NCBI GenBank assembly: GCA_001414345.1
Contig: LLCB01000085.1
Location: forward strand, 1-64,000
From: Hymenoscyphus infarciens
Taxonomy: Eukaryota; Ascomycota; Leotiomycetes; Helotiales; Helotiaceae
Direction of reading: 5' to 3'
DNA: 64,000 bases
In this document: positions 8,897 through 18,862 of the stretch, piece by piece
Layout of the letters: each line of letters starts with the position of its first letter
How positions within the stretch are numbered: position 1 is the stretch's first letter
Translations under genes and position numbers: made by a program
The notes under the pieces: generated by a model
Told to the model about the DNA's origin: nothing
The model's input: the letters and a program-made list of their open reading frames with translations, nothing else
The model's database searches: none

Positions 8897-9621
8897 ACTA
8901 GGCAAGACGCTAGCAGGCGCTAATCAAGCGAGAAGTAAGGTCTGACCAGGATCCCTCACGTGTCTACATAGCTCTATGCTACTTTATCTTGGTGAATCCA
9001 GATACTAATACTTATGTCAATTTAACACGGCATATCAGCACAGGAGACGGTATTCTTAGGGAAAGTGAATGAGATTTCGTGAAATGTACCTCTTGTAGCT
9101 TGTCGAATCTGGTACAGTGACCTAAACAGGAGAAGTTCAATCCGGGGGTGGGTTTTTATTATCAGTAGTCGCGAAAATGGGCCCAATTCTCAAGATAGCC
9201 CCTTAAAACAACCACTTGACTTGAAAAATTCGACACCCCATTTGCTGCAACTCTCTTCATAACTATTGTAAAATGTGTAAATAAACTGCTTTGAAGAAAA
9301 TTGAAGCTAAGGAGAGCATTGAAACTCGTTAGCATGATCCACGAGGTGGCTATTTAAACCGCCACCAAAGAGAGGATTGTTCTCGATTATTGCTCACCAC
9401 TTCTTCGCTAGAGTATTTCAAAGAAAACTGTATACTTTCCAATCAATTGCTCCGCTCTTCCAAGTAGAGGTAACTACAGAGTCTGGAAGATTAATCCACT
9501 CTTCTACGGTCTTCAACTCATCTACACTTATACTCAATCGCGTTTCAGCTCCTCTGAGTCCGAAGTTTAGATTACCGATTTCCTCACTCATGGGTCAAAC
9601 ACCACTTCATGTATCACTGGT
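8897..9621. other. Intergenic, no gene seen
   Basis: Upstream region of the membrane-protein gene and spacer before its decayed copy. Open frames are short and lack family resemblance. Confidence 0.35.
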
Positions 9622-10520
9622 AATTATAGACGGAAAACGCAATAGAAAAAGAAACTTTAGACAGTCTAGCAGAGTTCAATTAAGTGAGTACAGTTGAAAA
9701 TTATACTACTCTTTCCGCCGACCATGGTTAATTTTCATGACCAACTAGCAACTCCATTTGTCCCCACGCTTGTAAGAGTTTCCTAAGAAGATGCTCTTCC
9801 TTCATCACCACCACTCTCTAATCCCAGTTTTTCATCCTTTTACCGTCCATGATCACATCCTCACTCTCTTCCTTCCCCTCCTCCACGCCCAATGCTCTCC
9901 AAGCTAAGGTAACAACGCACTCCCCAAACGCACTAAGCACCAAAACCTTGCAACCCGAAAAGAACGATGAGAAAGACATGCGTCCCAACCGCACCCCCAT
10001 TAATACTCCCATCTTCTTTAAGAAGTCTCAAGCTGCTTCGACATCGTGATGAAATCTAAGATTGCGAAGAAGATAAAGTAAGGGACCACTGTAGCAAGGC
10101 ATACCGAGGCATATACTAAGGCGAGGATTCGTTTTATCTCGGCGAGTAGTGTAGTAGAACAGGTTTAACCGGTCTGATATGGGATTATAGTAATAGTAGA
10201 AGAGGAGCCTAAGCAGGCGAGTGTAGCGTGGATAGGTGAGAAGATGTTGGATCCGATTTGTAGCGGAAATATAAAGAGCTATGGGAATCTTATAGTGAAA
10301 AGAAGGATATATAGGAGTACTTCTAAGAGGAACTTGAGGAAGCGAGGGATAGAAGAACTCTGTCTAGACATTATGTGTTGTTGTTTTGTGTCTTTAGTTA
10401 TCTTTTAGGTAGTAAAAACTTTGATATTCTAACTATAGAAGTAGAGTATTTATAGGCCGTGGTAGACTCTAGTAGACGCTAGCTAAGCGAGGAGCCAATG
10501 ACCTAAGCCGTCTCGTCACC
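9622..10520 (-). pseudogene. Decayed tandem copy of the membrane-protein gene
   Basis: The ATG context at 10371 (TAGACAT on the plus strand) and the leader match the intact copy (8833). Coding homology is readable at about 10045-10371, for example plus-strand CACTGTAGCAAGGCAT and GAGGATTCGTTTTATC. Stops (for example TAG about 30 codons in) and frameshifts break it. The 3' flank at 9622-9700 matches 7965-8052. The part at about 9780-10040 has no counterpart in the intact copy. The promoter block CTCGCTTAGCTAGCG with a TATA-like box lies at about 10435-10495. Base content is shifted to A+T, consistent with RIP-like mutation of a duplicate. Confidence 0.6.
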
Positions 10521-11963
10521 AGAGTAAAGTCAAGTATCAAAGCATTAGATACCTCGTATAATTCGACCTTATAGATTCTACACTAAGGTTTAGTATATAT
10601 ATATATACTATAACTAAAAAGTAAGACATATTGAATCGCCGCTCTACTGAAATAACCCCAGGAATGCTTTGTATATACAAAGTGCTTTAGATAGTATCTA
10701 AAAACGCTACGGTTACTAATATATATATAATACTTTGAGCGCTTATAGCGCTTTCTCTTTCACATAGACTTGTGGTCTTAATACTCGTAGTAAAGTGGTA
10801 CCTGGCTACGAAGCTATAATAAGTACTATATTATCTAATTATATAATCAAATCTAATACCTATTTAGTCCTCTATCCACTCCTCTACGAAAGCAAACTTC
10901 TACACGAGTAGATATACTACTAATTCTAGTAGTTAGAATACTCAAACTTATAATAAAGTTTCTATATAGCCTTCAAATTAAATAAACACGTAAGTACGAG
11001 CCAAATAGTATAGGTAAGAAATTACTTATTATTTAATATTACTCTAAGTAACTCTAAGTAGAGTAGAATAGAATAAGACTAACAAGTTCCTTAAGAAGTA
11101 GCAAATTCATTACTCTAGATCAAAAAAATATATATATACGGAATATTAATATAAGATTTAAACTAAAAAAACAAGCTAACTATAAATTATAAAAAACTTA
11201 GCCTTATAATGACTTACTATTTCTTCTTACCAATGTCTATACCAATTCAATATCTAAGTCTAAAAGTATAGCAAAGTGTTTTAAATAAGTATCTCTATAC
11301 AATCTCGATACTTGGTCCGACCTCCGAAAGTCGTGCCGGCTCACTTAAGAGTAACTCAGAGTAACCTAGAACAGGTACTCAAGTGTAAGAGTAACGACTT
11401 GTTACCCTTGAGAAAATAAGAGTAACGGCCTGCTACTCTATTCTATTCTATTTATTGCCTACACTGGAACCAAAACAGGCTGTCACAACCTTACAACCTT
11501 CAAAATATCTCCAGAAAATCCAAGACTATCAAATGAACCTAAATGGGTCACAACCCATCGCTCCTTCCCCACATCTATAACAATTACCTAAAACATTTCG
11601 GGGTGACTCGAGAGAACTAATCACGATGCTTTACTCCTTGTAGCTACTCACCAGATCTCCCTACCTACACCCTTATTTGCACAAACCCCCAGCACCCCAC
11701 GACTCGTAATAAGACAAGAGCACTCAGAATCGATAACACGTTAGCAAAAATCCCATCAATGTAAGAGAGAACCAGAAATTTTATTAAGTAATGGTATAAA
11801 TTACAAAAAAAGCAACAATAACGAAAAGCTTCAGCCAGCAAGGAATTTTCTACCCGCCGAAGCTCCATCCTATGATACACCACCGGGGGACTCCACCCAC
11901 TCCCTTCATTCATCCTAAAAAGTACCCTCATCCCTCATCACTATCACTATCCCATCAAATCAA
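10521..11963. other. AT-rich relic stretch and 3' flank of SEC16
   Basis: From about 10540 to 11330 the sequence is very A+T-rich with TATATA runs and stops in all frames, typical of RIP-degraded repeats. Around 11330-11460 a GAGTAAC/AGTAAC motif recurs several times. From about 11500 the base content returns to normal up to the SEC16 stop. No gene seen. Confidence 0.45.
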
Positions 11964-14900
11964 TTACGAAGGTTTCTCCCCCATAACATCAATATACCCC
12001 CTTCCCTTCTTCTTCTTCGCCGTCCCCTTTCTCCCCCCCGTCGCCGGCCCCAAAAGATCATCAATACTACTAGCATTACTCATCCCCGTCCCCGGCCGAC
12101 TAGGCGGCGCACTCGGCGGTCTGCCAGCACTACTATTACTAACACTCCTACTCATCGGTGCAAACCCCGGAGGCGCAAGAGCCGGCGCACCTCCCTCAGA
12201 AGGCGACGGTCCATCTTCCTGTGACAATGGACTTGGGGCTTTACCAGCATCAGAAACCGCACGCATGGCTGGAGGTGGAGCGCGTGGTGTCGACGTAGGT
12301 CCTGCGATCGGGGGTCCACTTGCGGTTCTGGGCGGTCCTGCTTTGGGCGGAGGAGGAGTGGCAGATGGGGTTGGAGCGGTATCACCACCTTTCTTGTTGA
12401 CCCATCTCTTTTGATCGGGATCGTAGTAAAAGGAACTTGCTTCTCCGAGTTTTGCTCGGATGGGTTTGTTTGAATGAGCTGGTGTATCGGCGGCTTCCTT
12501 CTTACCGCCACCGAACCAACCACCTAGTCCCCAGCCTTTCTTCGCGGGTGCTGCTGCTGCTTTTTTGTCTATAATAGTGTTAGTCGTGTTCGAGTTGATG
12601 TAACTTAGATTGAGCTTACCATCTGCCTCAGCGGCCTTCCGGAAAGCTTCGTCTGCTTCCCGGTCTTTCTCCGCCTTTGTCTTTTCCCGTGGAGCCGAAG
12701 CATTATTGTTTATGCCATCGTCAAAGTCATCGTCCATGAATGATTTCTTCTTTGGCTTGGTGTCCACCGGAGAGTCAGGTTCATCAGTGGGTTCATATGG
12801 GGTGTAACTGCTGCTAGGTGGTTCATAGCCCCCACTGGGTGGCTCGTAACCACTAGATGCTGGTGGCTCATACCCGGACGACTGTTGTTCACCATACGAA
12901 GGCTCGGGTGGTGTGTATGGTGCCGACATTTGGTTTCGGTCAAAGTTGTTGAGCGGTTGTGGGGAGGAGAACATGTTTGGTTGCTGCTCTGTTATAGGAG
13001 TGGTAAGCTGGGCAGAGTATGGCGAATCGTTGGACCCAAAGGGCGTGTATGAAGACTGTGGTGTATGGTCCTGTTGTGCTCCAGGCATATAGCTATTCAC
13101 TGCGGGTTGAGAATTTGAACCATAATTGTTCATCGCAGACTGGGAACCTGGGCGGTAATCGGATATGTTGCGTTGTGGTTCGTAACGCTGATGCTCGCCA
13201 GACCTTCGCTGATATTCACCAGAAGGTCTCTCTTCCATTGAATTGCGAGGCTGGGAGGCCAGTGACCCACTTCTAGGAGGGTCCGGTGTGTACGCTCGCC
13301 CTGGGGCATATCTTGAACTGACCTTGGTTGCTGGTGCGGCCGTTACTGTACCATTGATGCCCAATCCTCCATTATAGCTTCCATAAAGTTCAGCGTTGGA
13401 TGGGGAACGGCTGATTGATGGAGTACCGCCAGCAATTCTAGAGAAAGGCCCAATCTCACCCACTGTCGAAGCATTCGTCCCATTATCCGGTGTGTCATTC
13501 TCATCGCCAGCTACGAATTTGCTCAACTTGTCCCAAACAGAACCAGACACCTTGTCGATACTTGGCTTTGAAAGCCATGAAGAAGCTTCAGATTTGGGTG
13601 ACTGCTTCAGGCGTTTGCTTAGGTCGTCCAGGGCTGAGATCAAAAGGCCGTGGTGGTAAGGAGATCGTCTTGTTTGAGAAGTAATCGATGATGCAACCGA
13701 CTCGCAGTATTGCAGGGCATTCTCACGATATCCGTATTCTGCAAGAATTGTGGCGTGTTGTACTTTGTAGACGGATAGATGTGGATAAGAAACTGCCACA
13801 CTTGCAGTACCGGAAAGTGACATCCCATATTCAAAGACTTCGCTCAATAGTATTGGCTCCATTTCCTTGTCGAATTCATATGGTTGCCTGAGGTGATCAG
13901 ATCCAACGAGAACAATGTTCGAAAGAGGATCGTCTATTCCTCCGAACAGGGAAACGTTTCTTGCGAACAAAAAGCATATATGGGCTGCCTCGGCTCTTCC
14001 ATAGCCCGACAAAAGGCTCCCCAAGGCTTTCAATGCTTGAACATCGTCAATGCTTCTGTTACTTAGCACGAGCCCAAGAGTCTCTCTCCATCTGTCAAGA
14101 CCATCCATGGCATCTTTGGACGGCCCAGCTGAATTGGAAGTGCTGACCATTTGGAACCCGGCACGAGCCGAGGGTGGGACAAGTTCGTCGATGCTTTCTT
14201 CGAAATTGCCAGCAAAGACTTCATACAAAGCGGCCAAAGATTCCGTGTTTTCTCCAGTGTTCTTCACTTCTTTTTGCACAAACTCTTGTGCCACTTGCTT
14301 ATACAGCTCTTTTGATACCGTGTTCGAAATCAGCATAGCGTGGGCCCAAAGACGTTTATCAACGGCTTCCCAAACCGCCTTTTCGCGTTCTCCACGAAGA
14401 AGATGTTTGCGGAGTTGATCAACAGCAGTAGGGTCTACCGGATCGGACCTTGCAGCAGAGTTCGAGGCGTGAGAGATACCCGAAAGATCGGCGCCAGTAG
14501 CATAGAGTGGTGCCACATCGGTAGGATCGCTGTCGAGCCCTGGTGACAATACCGCCCGAACAGCCTTATCGACAACAGGATTTCCCTCTAAGGCACCGTC
14601 GTTCTCAATAAATACTAGCAAGATTTTCCACAACAATATGCGTTCTTCCGTTCGCTTATCCTCATGGGAAAGATGCCCACCCACTCGTAGGTACGAAGCA
14701 TTGCTTTCCAGAATTTGAATCCCAGCAGTGAGCCAGTTTATGACGTCCTTCTTTTTCGACTTTCCCTTGAGTGGTCCAGGGAAACTAGTTAATCTTTCTT
14801 GCAGCGGGTCCACTTCTTTGATGTTACGGATTTTAACCTCGCCAGGGCTTCTAATAATCATTGGCGTGGATTGATGCATGCCATATCGAGGAACATCTTT

Positions 14901-17900
14901 CGGGAAAGTTGTCATAATAGTTCCACCAACACCCCATACGAACATAGGAGAGCCTTTCCACCTTTGTAGAGGATCATGTTCCCGACCATCAGTTGGTGCA
15001 ACATAATTCATCGCTTGAGAAAACCCTCGTGATCGTGCCTGAGTAAGCTTTACAGGAACTGGATTTAATCCATATTGCGCTCTTGGGGATGTTGGGACTT
15101 CAACAGACGCTGGTCGTTGATATGGAGCGGATCCAGCCATATTAAGTCTAGGCCCAGTGAAAACGGTGCTAGGCGACTGAGTGAGGGATCTCTGAGGTGG
15201 AACAAACCCAGCAGGTAGGTTTGCATTCTGAGATGGTTGCTGAGGAAGGTAGTTTGATGGTGCTCGCTTGGGGGGCGACATATTACTCCTGAGGCCGTGG
15301 TTTTGTGGCGGAGGAGGGGTTTGGGAAACCATCCGCATGGGTGGTGGGGGATGTGACATATGTTGTGGGTTCTGAGATTGCAGGGACCCATGATTTCGAG
15401 GCGAAAGCTGTTCATTCTCGTCTACTTCTTGTGTAGGTGGGAGATGGTTAGTTCTTAGGTTGGATTCGTAACCAGAAGAGCTACTTCGTCGATCATTCAC
15501 CCCTTCTGCGCCATAAGATCTAGGTTCATGATTTCTCTCGAAATGAGCAAGAGGACTCGAAGTTCGAGGCTGGTGGGGAAGAACTGGGGGAGACGGTGCA
15601 CCAACGGAAGCACTGTATGGCTGAGATGGTTGGCGTGCCATAGGCGGAGGAGGTGCCGGTGAGAAATGAGCAACTGGGGGAGGTGCAGTTTGACTATGAG
15701 GGGGTTGTTGTGGAGGAGCTGGAGAGTACCTCGATGCAATAGATGGTGGCGGCGCGTGGTTTGTTGGAAAAGTAGCATATGGACTTACCCGGCCGGGTGC
15801 AACTAGCCCTGCTGGAGGTGGTGTGGGTTGGTGTTGAGTTGAAGGTTGAAACGGGGGTTGTAGGGCATTTGGTGGGAACTGTGAAGTCGCAGGTGGCCCA
15901 TACGAGATGGGTGCAGCAGGGGTAGCATGGGAGTGTCTTGGTGCAGGTTTGGGCCTACTAGCCACAGGTAAATCCTCGAAGAAACCACTATTTGACGGAT
16001 TTGTTCTTGGTGGTGGGTGAGCTACAGGAACCGGCTGTTGCTGATTTTGATGTGGAGCATTGCTACTTGTGGGTGGTGACAGATTGGGTACCGGCGCTCT
16101 TTGTGGTGGTGCTTGTGCATACATACTTGAGCTTCTAGGTGGAGGAACACCGGGTGCTAGAACAGATGCACTGTTTCCACGGGCAAGGTTTTGCATGCTA
16201 GGCCTCTTGCGAGGCTTGACAACTTCCATTGGCAAGTCATACGGTGAAGAATAACCTCCTTTGGACTGATTGGCGAAGCTCTGAGCTTTGAGCACACTTG
16301 GTCGTTCTGGTTGCAAATGCTGTTGAGGTGGAAAGCTTGACGTTGCTGCTATATAGGGCGATGACATTGTTGACGTGGCAGCTGGCCTCGAGAGATCCGT
16401 CAAGAGAGGAGCCGAAGGTGCATAGTTATTTCTTGGTGGAGGTACCTCTTGGGTGCTTGCTCCTGGTGGCAGATATCTACTCCCACCACTGCTGGCCCTT
16501 GCTGAATTTCCGTTGACCGGAGCTACAGCAGGTTGACTTGTCGATGGAAATTCGTTTGCGGTTCCATTTTGCTCATCAGTATCTTCCAAAAATCCCTCAT
16601 CATCACTGCCAAATAGGGCAGCTGGGTCGAGTGCAGTGTGGTTTTCAGGCTCGTCGTCAGGTAAAAGTTCATCATCGTCATCATCCAAGAATTCGTCGCC
16701 AGCCAATGCGGCTTTCCACTTTTCAGCAAGATCAACTTCCACGTTCTCTGATTGGGGGTTGTCTTTATTTTTCGGCGCATAATTGAAAAAATCAGAGGGA
16801 TCGTCAACCTTTTCCACTGGGTGTGCAGGAGATAACTGATCGTTTGGTTGATAATGCATCGAGTCCATGACCTGAAAGGTGGATTTCCTCTCTAACGGGC
16901 CAGGTTCCGACTTCAATTGTTTCGACGAATCGTCCGCTTTTGCAACTTGGGAGAAAAAGTCGTCTTCATCGCCTGCCTCCTCTTCCAAAAATGCTGGAGT
17001 TCCATAATCGTTCCGGGGACCTCCTTCCGGGTGAATTAATGGGAGACCCTCTTCGAAGCGAGCCTGGGATTCCTGATCCTCATCTTGTCTGTAATCTCCA
17101 CCGTAGGATTGCCCGTAACTGGGAGTCGCGTCATCCTCAACACCATTCGATTCTGTGTGTGTTGAAGTTTCCTGAACAGGCTCGGGGGTTGATGATTGAT
17201 TGAAGAAATCGTCCTCGTCGTGGTTTGTCTCGTCTCCAAAAAGGTCCTTTGGTTCGTGCTCGACCTCGTTCATGATGGCCTCTACTTGGCTGTGGGCTTG
17301 AGGCTCGTCGTTATGTGCGATTTCGGCGGGATTGTGTATGGGTGGTACGGCGGGAAATGAATTCGTTCGGTCTGATTTGGCCATCACTTTGAAAGGGTCG
17401 GTATCGGTTCTTTGGATGTTCCATTCCGGATCAACATCGTCATCCTCCCCCCAATTTACGTCCTCGGAAACGGTTCGTGCAAATGACATCGTACTCAGAT
17501 GTTTGTTTTCCTGTTTGGGTCCCTCTGACGGGAATTCGGCCTTACCCTCCTCGGCTGATTGTGGTACATCGATTCCGTTGTGAACCGGCGCTTCGTCCAA
17601 TTCGACTCGCCCGGGACTGGATAGAGAGGTTGTAAGGGCAGTACGTAGGTTGTCCAAATCGTTATGGGTTGTGATTTCATCTAATTGTTTGGTATTCGAT
17701 TTCTCTGTCGGCGCAATACGGAATTCTTCCTCCAAGCTTTCCGGATCCAAAGCAGGCGCACTGGCTTCTGTACTCGCAGCTTCGATGGTTTGCTGTTCCA
17801 CGGGCAATGCGCCTTCTCCAAACACCGGTGATCCCTTCGTGTCGACTATGTCTGCTAAGGAATTTGGCATCAAGGCAGGGTGCCATGATGCTGCCAGCGT

Positions 17901-17912
17901 CTCGGAAGGCAT
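11964..17912 (-). CDS. sec16: COPII coat assembly protein Sec16
   Basis: ATG at 17912; 1982 codons are open, but a typical 51-nt intron at 12569-12619 (GTAAGC, GACTAAC branch, ATAG) keeps the frame, so the likely product is 1965 aa. It organises ER exit sites and scaffolds COPII coat assembly on the ER. The N-terminal half (to about residue 960) is disordered, acidic then rich in P, S and Q. The conserved central domain begins near residue 980 (RWKGSPMFVWGVGG), continues through FPGPLKGKSKK, and its helical solenoid runs to about 1480. The C-terminal part is again disordered with repeated GYEPP units, a KKGWGLGGWFGGGKK segment and a conserved FYYDPDQKRWVNKK stretch. Divergent from NEO1 across about 950 bp. 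Confidence 0.92.
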   Translation of the reverse strand: MPSETLAASWHPALMPNSLADIVDTKGSPVFGEGALPVEQQTIEAASTEASAPALDPESLEEEFRIAPTEKSNTKQLDEITTHNDLDNLRTALTTSLSSPGRVELDEAPVHNGIDVPQSAEEGKAEFPSEGPKQENKHLSTMSFARTVSEDVNWGEDDDVDPEWNIQRTDTDPFKVMAKSDRTNSFPAVPPIHNPAEIAHNDEPQAHSQVEAIMNEVEHEPKDLFGDETNHDEDDFFNQSSTPEPVQETSTHTESNGVEDDATPSYGQSYGGDYRQDEDQESQARFEEGLPLIHPEGGPRNDYGTPAFLEEEAGDEDDFFSQVAKADDSSKQLKSEPGPLERKSTFQVMDSMHYQPNDQLSPAHPVEKVDDPSDFFNYAPKNKDNPQSENVEVDLAEKWKAALAGDEFLDDDDDELLPDDEPENHTALDPAALFGSDDEGFLEDTDEQNGTANEFPSTSQPAVAPVNGNSARASSGGSRYLPPGASTQEVPPPRNNYAPSAPLLTDLSRPAATSTMSSPYIAATSSFPPQQHLQPERPSVLKAQSFANQSKGGYSSPYDLPMEVVKPRKRPSMQNLARGNSASVLAPGVPPPRSSSMYAQAPPQRAPVPNLSPPTSSNAPHQNQQQPVPVAHPPPRTNPSNSGFFEDLPVASRPKPAPRHSHATPAAPISYGPPATSQFPPNALQPPFQPSTQHQPTPPPAGLVAPGRVSPYATFPTNHAPPPSIASRYSPAPPQQPPHSQTAPPPVAHFSPAPPPPMARQPSQPYSASVGAPSPPVLPHQPRTSSPLAHFERNHEPRSYGAEGVNDRRSSSSGYESNLRTNHLPPTQEVDENEQLSPRNHGSLQSQNPQHMSHPPPPMRMVSQTPPPPQNHGLRSNMSPPKRAPSNYLPQQPSQNANLPAGFVPPQRSLTQSPSTVFTGPRLNMAGSAPYQRPASVEVPTSPRAQYGLNPVPVKLTQARSRGFSQAMNYVAPTDGREHDPLQRWKGSPMFVWGVGGTIMTTFPKDVPRYGMHQSTPMIIRSPGEVKIRNIKEVDPLQERLTSFPGPLKGKSKKKDVINWLTAGIQILESNASYLRVGGHLSHEDKRTEERILLWKILLVFIENDGALEGNPVVDKAVRAVLSPGLDSDPTDVAPLYATGADLSGISHASNSAARSDPVDPTAVDQLRKHLLRGEREKAVWEAVDKRLWAHAMLISNTVSKELYKQVAQEFVQKEVKNTGENTESLAALYEVFAGNFEESIDELVPPSARAGFQMVSTSNSAGPSKDAMDGLDRWRETLGLVLSNRSIDDVQALKALGSLLSGYGRAEAAHICFLFARNVSLFGGIDDPLSNIVLVGSDHLRQPYEFDKEMEPILLSEVFEYGMSLSGTASVAVSYPHLSVYKVQHATILAEYGYRENALQYCESVASSITSQTRRSPYHHGLLISALDDLSKRLKQSPKSEASSWLSKPSIDKVSGSVWDKLSKFVAGDENDTPDNGTNASTVGEIGPFSRIAGGTPSISRSPSNAELYGSYNGGLGINGTVTAAPATKVSSRYAPGRAYTPDPPRSGSLASQPRNSMEERPSGEYQRRSGEHQRYEPQRNISDYRPGSQSAMNNYGSNSQPAVNSYMPGAQQDHTPQSSYTPFGSNDSPYSAQLTTPITEQQPNMFSSPQPLNNFDRNQMSAPYTPPEPSYGEQQSSGYEPPASSGYEPPSGGYEPPSSSYTPYEPTDEPDSPVDTKPKKKSFMDDDFDDGINNNASAPREKTKAEKDREADEAFRKAAEADGKLNLSYINSNTTNTIIDKKAAAAPAKKGWGLGGWFGGGKKEAADTPAHSNKPIRAKLGEASSFYYDPDQKRWVNKKGGDTAPTPSATPPPPKAGPPRTASGPPIAGPTSTPRAPPPAMRAVSDAGKAPSPLSQEDGPSPSEGGAPALAPPGFAPMSRSVSNSSAGRPPSAPPSRPGTGMSNASSIDDLLGPATGGRKGTAKKKKGRGYIDVMGEKPS
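12569..12619 (-). other. In-frame intron of SEC16
   Basis: 51 nt with donor GTAAGC, branch GACTAAC and acceptor ATAG on the minus strand. Its length is a multiple of three and it has no stop, so it hides inside the open frame. Removal joins AEAD to DKKAAAAP. Confidence 0.8.
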
Positions 17913-18862
17913 CGCGACGACTATGTGCCGAGAAAAGAATCAAATACTAGATGATGTTAGCACGTCATGGTGTAGGGTATACAGTTGAAAGGCGCCACTT
18001 GTCCCAAGAAGGGTCCGAACTTGTGAGCTATAGCTACGTACTAATACAACAATTGCCGCTAGGAGACAATCAAATTAATTAGGGGTATTGGCGGAAACTC
18101 CAGCCATATTCCAACTTTCTTGTGGAAAACTCTGTGGTCGTGAGGAAATGAGACGTGGAGATAGGAGGTTGGCGGGATTACCAGGTCGCGCCGTTGCAGG
18201 TTGCAGCTACACGGCCAGAAAGAAGCCACATTGCTGGGGGTGAGTGACTAAGGTTGAATAGCCTTCCCTCGCGGCTGAAAGGCTGAAAAGGGGTTGTTAT
18301 TCCTTGTCGTTCTAACTACCTCAAATAACTGAAGCTAGAAGTTCCTTGTATCTACACTAACTCTACACTATCACAAAATTGTAAATAATTCGTAAAAAGT
18401 TGGAATTATAATACTGCTGTTCACAGCCCAAATGGCTTTAAATCCAACGCCGATGACAGCCCGGTTCGGAACCTCAGAACTTACCTAGGTAGTGCTCAGT
18501 TGGTCTCCAAGACTCCACAAGGGGGGAACTTCTATACGATTCACCATTTACTTACGTATGACCAGTCCTTTTTAAGTGTAATAAATCATAGTAAATCATA
18601 GTTACTGTATCACTTAATAGCAATAATATTTGTCTTTAAAAAGATGCAAGATATAGAATTCTCAGAGTGGAGCTACCGCGTGTTCTCCCAAGGCATCTGT
18701 GGCTGAGAGCCTGAGACAATGCGAGTAAAGGCAAGGCTACGGTGGCACTAACTTCTAGGCTTCTGACTTCTAACCAAAATATCCACGACAACCATTCCAC
18801 CACGCTCTCACCATACAATCGCTTGATCACTCCCTCATAAACGATCACCGCATCGATGAGGC
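17913..18862. promoter_or_regulatory. Divergent SEC16/NEO1 promoter region
   Basis: 950 bp between two head-to-head secretory-pathway genes. It contains an AT-rich part near 18340-18420 and 18540-18650. No specific factor site is recognised, and no gene fits here. Confidence 0.4.

Noticed and set aside
11030..11460. Possible inverted repeat of AGAGTAGAATAGAATA-type sequences
   Set aside because: Matches are imperfect and lie in low-complexity AT-rich DNA, so element ends could not be defined.
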